A DNA stretch of 8,386 bases, from NCBI GenBank assembly GCA_036553725.1, contig DATBOO010000069.1, forward strand, positions 1-8,386, in the 5' to 3' direction. Source of the stretch: Bog-756 sp036553725. Its GTDB lineage: Bacteria; Actinomycetota; Acidimicrobiia; Acidimicrobiales; RAAP-2. The position numbers were made by a program, and so were the translations under genes. This document shows positions 1 through 6,763 of the stretch, piece by piece. The notes beneath the pieces are model-generated. The model was not told where the DNA came from. It saw only the letters and a program-made list of their open reading frames with translations, and ran no database searches. Each line of letters starts with the position of its first letter. Position 1 is the first letter of the stretch.

Positions 1-825
1 GACCCGGCGCTCGAGGCGCGGGTCCGGATGGTCCGGCTCGATCGCAACACCGGCCCGGCGGGCGGCTTCCGGGCCGGGCTCATCGAGGCCTTCTCGGATC
101 CGGGCACCCGGTGGGCGTACCTCTGCGAGGACGACGTGGGCCTGTTCTCCCTCCCGGCCCCGCGCCTGGCCGACGTGATGCTGCGCATCGACGCCGGCGG
201 TCGCACCGGTCAGCCCCTCGGGGCGGTGGCGGCCTATGGCCGGAGCTTCGTCGGCCGCGGCGCCCACACCGTCAACGTGGTCCCCCGACCCGGGCATCCC
301 CCCGACCTGACCCCGGTGGACGTCGCCTGCTGGGGTGCCACCGTCGTGTCCCGGGCGGTGGTCGACGCCGGGGTGCTGCCCGACCCGGAGTGGTTCTTCG
401 GGCTCGAGGACGTTGACTTCTTCTGCCGCATGCGCAAGGCCGGGTTCGAGGTCCTGGTCGACGACATCGCCGCCCGCCAGGTCGCCTCCCAGCAGACGTC
501 CGCGGGCCGCGAGGCCGCCCACCGCCAACGGCGTCCCACCGACGCGGCGGAGGCGTGGCGCTCCTATTACCACGCCCGGAATTCGTTCGCCCTGGCCCGT
601 CGGCACGGCCGCCCCAACTGGCTGGCCTGGAACCTGGTCTATTCGGCGCGCCACCTGCAGAAGGCCCGGAGCCGAGATGAGCGCCTGGCCATCGCCCGCG
701 GCTTCTGGGACGGGGCCCGGGGCCGGATGGGCGAGGACCCCCGCTACGGCCGACGGGTCGGGGAGTTCGGGGAGTGCGGGGAGTTCGACCCCGGGCCCGG
801 TGGGGTCCCGCCGGCTGCCAGGTAG
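1..825 (+). CDS. Family 2 glycosyltransferase, 3' part (5' end outside window)
   Basis: The frame is open from base 1, so the gene begins upstream; 274 residues are visible. It should transfer a sugar from a nucleotide-sugar donor to a growing glycan at the cytoplasmic side of the membrane. Numbering from base 1, the visible part starts with an N-T-G-P-A-G-G-F segment (about 15-23), the usual stretch just before the donor site in GlfT/rhamnosyltransferase-like GT2 enzymes. CEDDV (42-46) then serves as the metal-binding DXD equivalent. A WGATVVSR segment (111-118) follows, with EDVDFF (136-141) as the acceptor/catalytic-base region, and YYHARNSF (189-196) is typical of this subgroup. No membrane helix is seen in the visible part. 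The last ~25 residues are Gly/Pro/Glu-rich, look non-conserved, and overlap the convergent sulfotransferase gene. Family call is secure; donor and acceptor are unknown. Confidence 0.88.
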   Translation, partial: DPALEARVRMVRLDRNTGPAGGFRAGLIEAFSDPGTRWAYLCEDDVGLFSLPAPRLADVMLRIDAGGRTGQPLGAVAAYGRSFVGRGAHTVNVVPRPGHPPDLTPVDVACWGATVVSRAVVDAGVLPDPEWFFGLEDVDFFCRMRKAGFEVLVDDIAARQVASQQTSAGREAAHRQRRPTDAAEAWRSYYHARNSFALARRHGRPNWLAWNLVYSARHLQKARSRDERLAIARGFWDGARGRMGEDPRYGRRVGEFGECGEFDPGPGGVPPAAR

Positions 826-1667
826 GCGAAGTTCGGCCACCGGGCCAGGTCGAGGTCGCCCAGCCGGGTGGCCAGGGCGGCCACGTCGTCGGCGTACAGC
901 GCGACCAGCCGCTGGCGGACCTGGTCGCTCAGCTCCGGCCCGCGGTCGCTCCGGTCGTGCACCGGTCGTTCCACCGCGTGGGGTCCGGCGGCGTCGAGCC
1001 CGAGGTGACGGAATGTCGCCTCCAGCTGGCCCGAGGGATCGGCGACGCAGCGCTCGTACTGGAGCACCAGGAGCCGGTCGGCATCGAACTCGTCCAGCCA
1101 GCCGGCCAGGGCCCGGTCGTAGAAGCCCCGCTGGACGGCACCGGCGATGGCCTCGCCGTCGACGGGCAGGCCGGCGCGTCGCTGGTGGGCCAGGCCCGAG
1201 CGGAAGCGCTCGACCGGGTCCCGGAGCAGGAGGAGGAGCCGGGCATCGGGAGCCGCCCGCTTGAGCAGCCGAGGCACCCAGGGGTAGGAGAAGTAGTCGG
1301 GAGTCCACTCGCCGGCCAGCGCGGGGGAACGACGCGGGAACCAACCGTGGTACTGCTCGATGTCGGCGTCGTGCATGGGCTGGGCCCCGAAGCGGTCGAG
1401 GAAGTGGCGCTCCTTGTGGACGCCGGGATGTGAGGAGATGCCGGGGTGGGCGGTCATGAGCTCGTACCACCAGGTGGTCCCCGCCTTCTGCACGCCGATG
1501 CCGACGAAGTCGGGCGGACCCGCCTGCTCGTCCGGCCCGGGCGGCGGTGGCGTGAAGTCGAACTCCGGCTCCCAGGGGGCGTAGCGGCCCAGGCGGTGCA
1601 GGATCCGGCGACGGGTGCCGATGGGCAGCCGGGCGAACTCGGCCCGGGCCCGGTCCCGCATGGTCAT
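744..1667 (-). CDS. Sulfotransferase ST1 (heparan N-/3-O-sulfotransferase-like fold)
   Basis: A 307-residue PAPS-dependent sulfotransferase that should move a sulfuryl group from PAPS to a hydroxyl or amino group of a glycan or glycolipid. Visible motifs: the 5'-phosphosulfate loop VGIGVQKAGTTWW (55-67); the K-E pair H-K-E-R-H-F (84-89), where the heparan NDST/3-OST families carry their catalytic Glu; EWTPDY (120-125); and the 3'-phosphate site LLRDPVERFRS (147-157). The start at 1667 is chosen because homology with the paralogue at 7379-8245 begins right there (R-x2-F-x2-LP, then an Arg-rich helix). ATG at 1661 is an alternative. The frame stays open up to 1967, but that extension lacks homology and runs into asnB. 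No clear Shine-Dalgarno is seen. Conserved sequence ends at WPNFAYLAAGG (277-287). The last 20 residues are a Pro/Ser-rich tail inside the overlap with the glycosyltransferase. Acceptor unknown. Confidence 0.87.
   Translation of the reverse strand: MTMRDRARAEFARLPIGTRRRILHRLGRYAPWEPEFDFTPPPPGPDEQAGPPDFVGIGVQKAGTTWWYELMTAHPGISSHPGVHKERHFLDRFGAQPMHDADIEQYHGWFPRRSPALAGEWTPDYFSYPWVPRLLKRAAPDARLLLLLRDPVERFRSGLAHQRRAGLPVDGEAIAGAVQRGFYDRALAGWLDEFDADRLLVLQYERCVADPSGQLEATFRHLGLDAAGPHAVERPVHDRSDRGPELSDQVRQRLVALYADDVAALATRLGDLDLARWPNFAYLAAGGTPPGPGSNSPHSPNSPTRRP
760..786. repeat. Three tandem 9-bp units inside the overlap of two convergent genes
   Basis: Three consecutive 9-bp units GGGGAGTTC, GGGGAGTGC, GGGGAGTTC differ at one base. 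They encode GEF-GEC-GEF at the C-terminus of the glycosyltransferase and, on the other strand, NSP-HSP-NSP near the C-terminus of the sulfotransferase. Because the unit is a multiple of three, copy-number change would keep both frames open. Confidence 0.8.
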
Positions 1668-1693
1668 GGCATCGCCGGCGTGGGCACGCCGCA

Positions 1694-1723
1694 GGTTGTC
1701 ACACCCGGACCGGCTCCACAACC
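1694..1723. repeat. Interrupted inverted repeat in the divergent ST1/asnB spacer
   Basis: GGTTGT (1694-1699) is mirrored by ACAACC (1718-1723), and a CCGGACCGG palindrome (1705-1713) sits between them at almost the same centre. It lies 27-56 bp upstream of the ST1 start and about 45 bp upstream of the proposed asnB -35 box. A dimeric regulator site is possible, but six-base arms can arise by chance. Confidence 0.25.
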
Positions 1724-1768
1724 GTCGCCCACGCTCCGTGCCGGGGCCAGCGGGCGGCGCCCCCTCCC

Positions 1769-1797
1769 TTGACACCGGCTGCGGCACCGCCGATGAT
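1769..1797 (+). promoter_or_regulatory. Candidate housekeeping-sigma promoter for asnB
   Basis: A perfect -35 hexamer TTGACA (1769-1774) is followed after 17 bp by GATGAT (1792-1797), matching the -10 consensus at four of six positions. This stands out in such GC-rich DNA. The expected start of transcription is near 1804, about 78 bases before the asnB start codon. No comparably good promoter is visible for ST1 on the opposite strand of this spacer. Confidence 0.5.
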
Positions 1798-1803
1798 CTC
1801 GCC

Positions 1804-1878
1804 ATGTTCGAGCCAGGGGGCGGCGGGGGAGCGCGCCTCGGCCGGCAGCGCCCGGCGTCCGAGCGGTCGGGAGCCTGA
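1804..1878 (+). CDS. Possible leaderless 24-codon upstream ORF before asnB
   Basis: ATG at 1804 falls exactly where transcription should begin from the TTGACA/GATGAT promoter (seven bases after the -10 box), so it could be translated without a leader, as is common in actinobacteria. The ORF runs 24 codons, holds a run of five glycines (residues 5-9) and several arginines, and stops with TGA at 1876-1878, three bases before the asnB GTG. The asnB Shine-Dalgarno lies inside it. It is in the same frame as asnB but separated by that stop, so it is not an N-terminal extension. No homology is recognised. It may be a translational-coupling leader or simply an open stretch in GC-rich DNA. Confidence 0.25.
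   Translation: MFEPGGGGGARLGRQRPASERSGA
1869..1873 (+). promoter_or_regulatory. Shine-Dalgarno site of asnB
   Basis: GGGAG lies eight bases upstream of the GTG at 1882 and fixes that codon as the start. This agrees with the need for Cys at position 2 of the protein. Confidence 0.7.
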
Positions 1879-1881
1879 CCG

Positions 1882-3852
1882 GTGTGCGGGATCGCCGGCC
1901 TGTTCGACCCGGGACGGGTGAACGGGGCCGAAGCCCTCGATCGGCAGGTGGTCGAGATGACCGCCACGCTGGCCCACCGGGGACCGGATGCGGCCGGTTC
2001 GTGGTCCGACCCTGACCACGGTGTGGCCCTCGGCTACCGCCGGCTGGAGGTGGTGGGGCTGGGCCCGGAAGGCGCGCAACCCATGACCTCGCCCGACGGC
2101 CGGTGGGTGGTCACGTACAACGGCGAGGTCTACAACCATGGCGCCCTGCGACGCCGGCTCGAGCGCCAGGGTATGGCCTTCCGCGGCGGGTCGGACACCG
2201 AGGTGCTGGTCGGCGCGGTGGCGCAGTGGGGCCTCGAGGCGGCCCTGGAGGCCTGCGAGGGGATGTTCGCCCTGGCGCTGTGGGACCGCCGCCATCGCCA
2301 GCTCCACCTGGTCCGGGACCGGTTCGGTGAGAAGCCCCTGTACTACGGATGGGTGGGCGAGCGCCTGGCCTTCGCCTCCGAATTGAAGGCGCTGTGCGGG
2401 CTCCCGGGGTTCGACGCAGACATCGACCGTGACGCGGTGGCGCTGTACCTCCGGCACAACTGCGTGCCCGCCCCGCACTCGATCTACCGCAAGGTGGCCA
2501 AGCTGCCGGCGGGACATCTGATCACTTTGGGTGCGGAAGCCCGGCCCGGCCGGCTCCCCGCCACCCGCCCGTTCTGGTCGGCGCGACAGGCCGTCGAGTC
2601 GGCCCGTCGACGGCCGCTGGACGGTCCACCCGAGGTCATGGCCGATCAGCTGGAGGCGGCGCTGTCCGACTCAGTGGCGGCCCGGATGGTGGCCGACGTG
2701 CCGGTCGGCGCCTTTCTGTCCGGCGGGGTCGACTCCAGTGTGGTGGTGGCCCTCATGCAGCAGTACAGCCCGCAGCCGGTGCGCACGTTCACGGTCGGGT
2801 TCGCCGACCGCGCCTTCGACGAGTCGGCCGAGGCCGCCGCCGTCGCCGCCCACCTCGGGACCGACCACACGCCCCTGCTGGTCAGCGACCAGGACGGCGC
2901 CGACGTCATCCCCCTGCTGCCCGACATCTGGGACGAGCCTTTCGGCGACGTCTCGGCGGTCCCCATGCACCTGGTCAGCCGGCTGGCCCGGACCCAGGTG
3001 ACCGTGGCTCTGTCGGGGGACGGCGGCGACGAGCTCTTCGCGGGGTACAACCGGCATGCCTGGCTGGACCGGTTGTGGCGGCGGTCGGCTCCGCTTCCCG
3101 ACCCGGTCCGCCGGCTGGCGGGTTCGATCCTCGGGCACCTGCCCCCGGGCCTGCTGGACGAGGCGGCCCGGGCCACCGCCCTCCTGCCGGCGAGGATGCG
3201 GGTGAGGAACCCGGCGTCCAAGGTGGCCAAGGTGGGCAAGGTGCTGGCGTCGTCGGGCCCCGAGGATGCCTATCTCTCCCTGGTGTCCTACTGGGGCGAC
3301 GCCGAGTCGATGGTGCTGGGGGCGGGACCGAGTGCTTCGATGGCGTCACGACCGTCGGAGTGGCCGGCGCTCGACGGCATCACCGAGCAGATGCTGTGGC
3401 TGGACGTGGTCAGCTACCTCCCCGACGACATCCTCACCAAGCTCGACCGGGCGGCCATGGCCACTTCACTGGAGACGAGGGTGCCGTTCCTCGACCGGGC
3501 CGTGTTCGACCTGGCCTGGCGGCTGCCCATGTCGGTCAAGCTGCACAACGGCGTGACCAAGTGGATCCTCCGCCAGGTGCTGTACCGCCACGTGCCGGCC
3601 GAGCTGGTGGAGCGGCCGAAGATGGGCTTCGGCTTCCCCATCGGCTTGTTGCTCCGCGGGCAGCTGCGGCCGTGGGCGGAGGAGCTGCTCGACGAGGGAC
3701 GCCTGCGCCGTCAGGGGCTGCTCGACCCGGCGCCGATCAGACGGGCGTGGGCCCAGCACCTCCAGGGCCGCCGCGACCTCGGCTACGAGTTGTGGGCGGT
3801 GCTGGCGCTGGAGGCGTGGCTCGACCGATGGGCCCCGGGCCTCGGACGGTGA
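1882..3852 (+). CDS. asnB: AsnB-type glutamine-hydrolysing asparagine synthetase / amidotransferase
   Basis: The 656-residue protein, full length for the family, has two domains. The N-terminal class II glutaminase domain has Cys2 as nucleophile (MCGIAGLF), HRGPD (32-36), NGEVYN (80-85) and SDTE (104-107). The synthetase domain has the ATP pyrophosphatase loop SGGVDSS (280-286) and SGDGGDE (378-384), which binds the acceptor carboxylate in AsnB. Family chemistry: ammonia from glutamine is channelled to a carboxyl group activated as an acyl-adenylate. GTG start, supported by the Shine-Dalgarno and by Cys2. Housekeeping asparagine synthesis is possible. However, related AsnB-like proteins recur in exopolysaccharide loci, including exosortase-linked ones, and the surroundings here favour amidation of a glycan carboxylate or an amino-acid substituent (inference). 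It has its own promoter and converges on ST3 with a 14-bp gap. All key residues appear intact. Confidence 0.93.
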   Translation: MCGIAGLFDPGRVNGAEALDRQVVEMTATLAHRGPDAAGSWSDPDHGVALGYRRLEVVGLGPEGAQPMTSPDGRWVVTYNGEVYNHGALRRRLERQGMAFRGGSDTEVLVGAVAQWGLEAALEACEGMFALALWDRRHRQLHLVRDRFGEKPLYYGWVGERLAFASELKALCGLPGFDADIDRDAVALYLRHNCVPAPHSIYRKVAKLPAGHLITLGAEARPGRLPATRPFWSARQAVESARRRPLDGPPEVMADQLEAALSDSVAARMVADVPVGAFLSGGVDSSVVVALMQQYSPQPVRTFTVGFADRAFDESAEAAAVAAHLGTDHTPLLVSDQDGADVIPLLPDIWDEPFGDVSAVPMHLVSRLARTQVTVALSGDGGDELFAGYNRHAWLDRLWRRSAPLPDPVRRLAGSILGHLPPGLLDEAARATALLPARMRVRNPASKVAKVGKVLASSGPEDAYLSLVSYWGDAESMVLGAGPSASMASRPSEWPALDGITEQMLWLDVVSYLPDDILTKLDRAAMATSLETRVPFLDRAVFDLAWRLPMSVKLHNGVTKWILRQVLYRHVPAELVERPKMGFGFPIGLLLRGQLRPWAEELLDEGRLRRQGLLDPAPIRRAWAQHLQGRRDLGYELWAVLALEAWLDRWAPGLGR

Positions 3853-3866
3853 CGCTGTGCAGCGAG

Positions 3867-4766
3867 TCAGGCTGACCGGGTCGATCCGGTGGTGGCAATG
3901 CCGCCGTCGGCGAGCCGGCGGAGCAGCTCGTACTCCGGCTCCACCCGCGACCGGATGCGCTCGCTCTGCGCGTCGGTCAACGACGAGCGGGCCCCGGTGA
4001 CCCGGGCCCGGTGGACGACCAGTGGCAGCTCGAGGCGCCGGCCCAGGGCGGCCAGCCCGTCGGCGAAGTCCTCGGTGAACAGGACGCACGAACACCCGGC
4101 GATGCGGTCGGCCGCCTCGGACACGTCGAACCGTGCGGAGAAGGTGGACAGCTGGTTGAGGAGGTAGGCGGTGGGAACCCGGTCCAAGAAGGCGTCGAGA
4201 CCGCCCTCGGCCTTGCGGCGCTCCTGCTCGGGGACCCGGACCGGCAGGTGGGGCTCGTCTCCGGCCACCAGGAAGTCGTAGTAGGAGTGCACCCGGGCCA
4301 CGGGATCCCTCAGGATCGTGACCGTGAACGTCTTGGGCGGCAGGGGCTGGTCGGCCGCCGGATGGTGGGACCGCCCGTAGAAGTACGCTCCCTCGGCCAG
4401 GAGACGGCGATGGTTGACCACGAAGGCGTAGTCACCGCTGATGGCCCGGGGCAGCCGCGACGCCGCGGTCCGGCGCCAGACCTCCATCGGGTCCTCGCCG
4501 CCCAAAGCCATGAAGCTCTGGGCCAGACTGGTGCCGGCCGTCTTGCGGATGTGGTGGCAGTAGACCCGCCGGCTGCCGTCGGGGAGCTCGTAGGACCGGG
4601 CCAGCCTGCGATAGGTCGGATCGCTCCGGATCTCCCAGACATCTCGGAGCAGGCTGGCGCCGCGCCTGACGGTCCACTTGGGCCGCCACACCGGGACCAG
4701 CGGCTGCGGGCCGCCGCCGTCCTCAGGCCACGGCCCCGATCCCATGTCCGGCACAGTACTCCCCAT
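3867..4766 (-). CDS. Sulfotransferase ST3, HS2ST/HS6ST-like (Sulfotransfer_2-type)
   Basis: A 299-residue sulfotransferase of a different family from ST1 and ST2. The PAPS 5'-phosphosulfate loop is HHIRKTAGTSL (71-81); the usual form is HIPKTAGTS, so Arg74 replaces a normally conserved proline. GRSHH (131-135) supplies a His where related carbohydrate O-sulfotransferases have a catalytic-base His. VTILRDPVARVHSYY (149-163) is the 3'-phosphate site. The C-terminal helix (about 262-287, SLTDAQSERIRSRV and on) is typical of the family. ATG at 4766 is supported by GGAG seven bases upstream. Met8 is a weaker alternative. No signal peptide or membrane segment is seen, so it is likely cytoplasmic. 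It is transcribed alone, divergently from the GT4 operon and convergently with asnB. Likely role: O-sulfation of a sugar in the same product; the position is unknown. Confidence 0.83.
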   Translation of the reverse strand: MGSTVPDMGSGPWPEDGGGPQPLVPVWRPKWTVRRGASLLRDVWEIRSDPTYRRLARSYELPDGSRRVYCHHIRKTAGTSLAQSFMALGGEDPMEVWRRTAASRLPRAISGDYAFVVNHRRLLAEGAYFYGRSHHPAADQPLPPKTFTVTILRDPVARVHSYYDFLVAGDEPHLPVRVPEQERRKAEGGLDAFLDRVPTAYLLNQLSTFSARFDVSEAADRIAGCSCVLFTEDFADGLAALGRRLELPLVVHRARVTGARSSLTDAQSERIRSRVEPEYELLRRLADGGIATTGSTRSA

Positions 4767-4773
4767 CGACCCG

Positions 4774-4777
4774 CTCC
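4774..4777 (-). promoter_or_regulatory. Shine-Dalgarno site of ST3
   Basis: GGAG on the minus strand (CTCC on the plus strand) lies seven bases upstream of the ATG at 4766, which supports that start over the internal Met8. Confidence 0.6.
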
Positions 4778-4795
4778 AGAAGGCGGAACCACCCG

Positions 4796-4803
4796 GTTAT
4801 AGT
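4796..4803. promoter_or_regulatory. Overlapping divergent -10-like boxes (ST3 and GT4 operon)
   Basis: The most AT-rich patch of the 120-bp spacer reads as TATAGT on the plus strand (4798-4803) and TATAAC on the minus strand (4796-4801), each five of six to the -10 consensus. Expected starts are near 4810 for the GT4 operon (leader about 77 bases) and near 4789 for ST3 (leader about 23 bases including its Shine-Dalgarno). The -35 regions are weak: TCCAGA at 4775-4780 matches three of six for the plus strand, and nothing clear is seen for the minus strand. Confidence 0.4.
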
Positions 4804-4886
4804 CTGGCCCCCTTGGGGAGCGCCCCGGCGAGGGCCGCCCACGGAGAGTCCGGCGCCGACGTTGCGCCCGGGAAGGCAGTGGGGGA

Positions 4887-6017
4887 GTGATGGCGTCGAC
4901 ATCCAGGGGCACGGACCAGGGGACGTCCCGTCCGAGGCGCGGCTGCCGGGTGGTCACCACGTCGCTGACGGCGCGGCTGCTGCTGGCCAATCAGCTCCGC
5001 TCCCTGCGCGACGTCGAGTGGACGGTGGTCAGCGGCGACGCCTATGACCACCCGCCCGGCGGCGCGGCGGTGAAGGTGATTCCCATCCGCCGGGAGTTCG
5101 CCCCCTCCGACCTCCGGTCGTTTGGGCAGCTGGTCCGCTATCTGCGCCACCAGCGGTTCGACTTCGTCCAGACCCACACGCCGAAGGCGTCGTTCCTGGG
5201 GCTCCCGGCGGCGCGGCTGGCCGGAAGCCACGCCATCTACACCATCCACGGCGCCCTCTACTTCGACGGCAACGGCCGGAAGGCCAACCTCCTGGGCTGG
5301 TGCTTCGAGCGGTGGTGCTGCGCCTGGGCGGACCGGGTCCTCGTGCAGAGCCGCGAGGACGAGCAGGCCCTGCCCGCGGCACGGATCTGCTCCCGTGCCA
5401 AGCTGGACTACATCGGCAACGGAATCGTGATGGACCGGTTCGTGGGCCCGGTGCCGCCCCCGGCGATGCACTCGTCCCTCCCCATCGTCATGATGGTCAG
5501 CCGCCTGGTGGCCGAAAAGGGGTGCGCCGACTTTCTGGGTCTGGCCCGGTCATTGGCCGGGCAGGCAAGCTTCGTGCACGTCGGCCCGGCCGAGCACGAC
5601 CAGAGCGATGCCCTCACCGAGGAGGAGGTGGCCGAGGCGAGCGACTCCGGAACGGTGGACTTCGTCGGCCCGGTCGAGGACGTCCGCCCCTACCTGGCGT
5701 CGGCGACCGTGGTCGTCCTGCCCTCCTACCGGGAGGGAATCCCGCGGGTGGCCATGGAGGCCGCGGCCATGGGCCGACCGGTGGTGGCCTACGACATACG
5801 CGGCGTGCGCGAGGTGATCGACCCGGAGGCCGGACTCCTGGCGCCGCGGGGCGACCGTCGGGCACTCACCAACCTGGTCGAGGCCCTGTTGAAGGATCCC
5901 GATCGGTGCACCGCCCTCGGGGACCGCTGCCGCCGGTGGGTGGTGCCCCGCTTCTCCGAGGACGGGGTCATCGACCGGCTCCGGGCCGTCTACGCCGTCG
6001 TCGGGCAGGCGGCGTGA
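4887..6017 (+). CDS. Family 4 glycosyltransferase (GT-B fold)
   Basis: A 376-residue retaining glycosyltransferase of the GT4 type that would add a sugar to a lipid-linked or oligosaccharide acceptor on the cytoplasmic face. The N-terminal Rossmann half begins at CRVVTTSLTARLL (20-32) and includes QTHTPKASFLGL (95-106) and YTIHGALYF (118-126), a pattern common in capsule and exopolysaccharide GT4 enzymes. The C-terminal donor-binding half has VSRLVAEKG (204-212) and the E-x7-E motif of the family (Glu283 and Glu291, in EGIPRVAME). GTG at 4887 is taken as start, with GGAAGG ten bases upstream. ATG at 4890 is equally possible because the first ~19 residues are not conserved. First gene of a four-gene operon; its stop overlaps the next start (GTGA). 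Donor sugar unknown. Confidence 0.9.
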   Translation: MMASTSRGTDQGTSRPRRGCRVVTTSLTARLLLANQLRSLRDVEWTVVSGDAYDHPPGGAAVKVIPIRREFAPSDLRSFGQLVRYLRHQRFDFVQTHTPKASFLGLPAARLAGSHAIYTIHGALYFDGNGRKANLLGWCFERWCCAWADRVLVQSREDEQALPAARICSRAKLDYIGNGIVMDRFVGPVPPPAMHSSLPIVMMVSRLVAEKGCADFLGLARSLAGQASFVHVGPAEHDQSDALTEEEVAEASDSGTVDFVGPVEDVRPYLASATVVVLPSYREGIPRVAMEAAAMGRPVVAYDIRGVREVIDPEAGLLAPRGDRRALTNLVEALLKDPDRCTALGDRCRRWVVPRFSEDGVIDRLRAVYAVVGQAA

Positions 6018-6763
6018 CCACCGGGGTCTGCCTGACCGTCGACGTCGAGGACTGGTACGACGGCATGTCGGTCCTAGGGCAGGCCACCACCCGCCCTCCG
6101 GGGGCGCGGAGCGGGCTACCGGGCCTGGCCGACCGCCTCCGGGCGGCCGGGGACCGGGCCTCGGTGACTCTGTTCGTGGTGGGCAACTACGCCGCCTCGG
6201 TCCGCGCCGAGCTGGCCGACCTGGTCGCCGCCGGGCACGAGATCGCCAGTCACGGGCCCGACCACGGACGGCTGCCGGAGGACCCGGCCGCCCTGGTCGA
6301 CTGGTTGCGACGGGGACGGGCGATGACCGAGGACCTGGTCCAGGTGCCGGTGCGCGGCTTCCGGTCCCCCCGGTTCGACGTCCCCGCCGCACTGGGCCTG
6401 GCCGCCTATCGCGACCTGCTGGCCGAGGCCGGGTTCGAGTACGTCTCGGACACCGGTCGGCTCGGTGGGCGGTCGCCGGTCCGGGAGCTGCCGGTGCTGA
6501 CCCGGTACCGGATCCCGATCGGCGGGGGCAGCTACCAACGGCTGCTCCCGGGCGCCGTGGTCTCCGCCGCCGTCGGCTCCGCCGAGGGGCCGGCCGTCCT
6601 CTACTACCATTCCTACGATTTTGGGGCGACCCTCCCGAGCACCGGGTCCATCCGCTCGCTGGCGGTGGCCAAGCAGTTGGTGGGACGAGGAAGGGTGGCC
6701 GGAATTTTCTCCCGAGTGCTCAGCCGGTACGGCAGTCAGGCGTGTGGCCATGTCGAGTGGTGA
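6014..6763 (+). CDS. Polysaccharide deacetylase (NodB-homology domain)
   Basis: A 249-residue carbohydrate esterase of the NodB fold, expected to remove N- or O-acetyl groups from a glycan using a divalent metal. Motifs in order: TVDVEDW (8-14, Asp10 as likely base with Glu12/Asp13 nearby); the metal-binding H-x3-H in ASHGPDH (78-84, His80 and His84); RGFRSPRF (114-121); and a late YYHSYDFG (197-204) with His199. The arrangement with an E-D-W after the first Asp resembles the deacetylases of exosortase-linked exopolysaccharide clusters, where the last motif usually reads HPWE. Here it is HSYD. No signal peptide or membrane helix, so it may act in the cytoplasm before export. GTG at 6014 overlaps the GT4 stop by four bases; a weak AGG lies four bases upstream. 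The next gene overlaps its end by 14 bp. Confidence 0.88.
   Translation: MTTGVCLTVDVEDWYDGMSVLGQATTRPPGARSGLPGLADRLRAAGDRASVTLFVVGNYAASVRAELADLVAAGHEIASHGPDHGRLPEDPAALVDWLRRGRAMTEDLVQVPVRGFRSPRFDVPAALGLAAYRDLLAEAGFEYVSDTGRLGGRSPVRELPVLTRYRIPIGGGSYQRLLPGAVVSAAVGSAEGPAVLYYHSYDFGATLPSTGSIRSLAVAKQLVGRGRVAGIFSRVLSRYGSQACGHVEW

Noticed and set aside
1668..1967. Longer N-terminus for ST1 (start at 1967)
   Set aside because: The extra 100 residues lack homology to the paralogue ST2, are Pro/Arg-rich shadow sequence, and would run over the asnB promoter and start.
3875..3890. Stem ACCGG-GTCGAT-CCGGT just after the asnB stop, as a terminator
   Set aside because: Only five base pairs, no T run on either strand, and it lies inside the ST3 coding region.
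4852..4868. Small hairpin GGCGC/GCGCC in the GT4 leader as a riboswitch or attenuator
   Set aside because: A five-pair GC stem in 70% GC DNA is expected by chance; no conserved riboswitch core or T run is visible.
5300..6013. Upstream in-frame extension of the deacetylase frame
   Set aside because: It is the Gly/Arg/Pro-rich shadow of GT4; the deacetylase domain starts right at GTG 6014.
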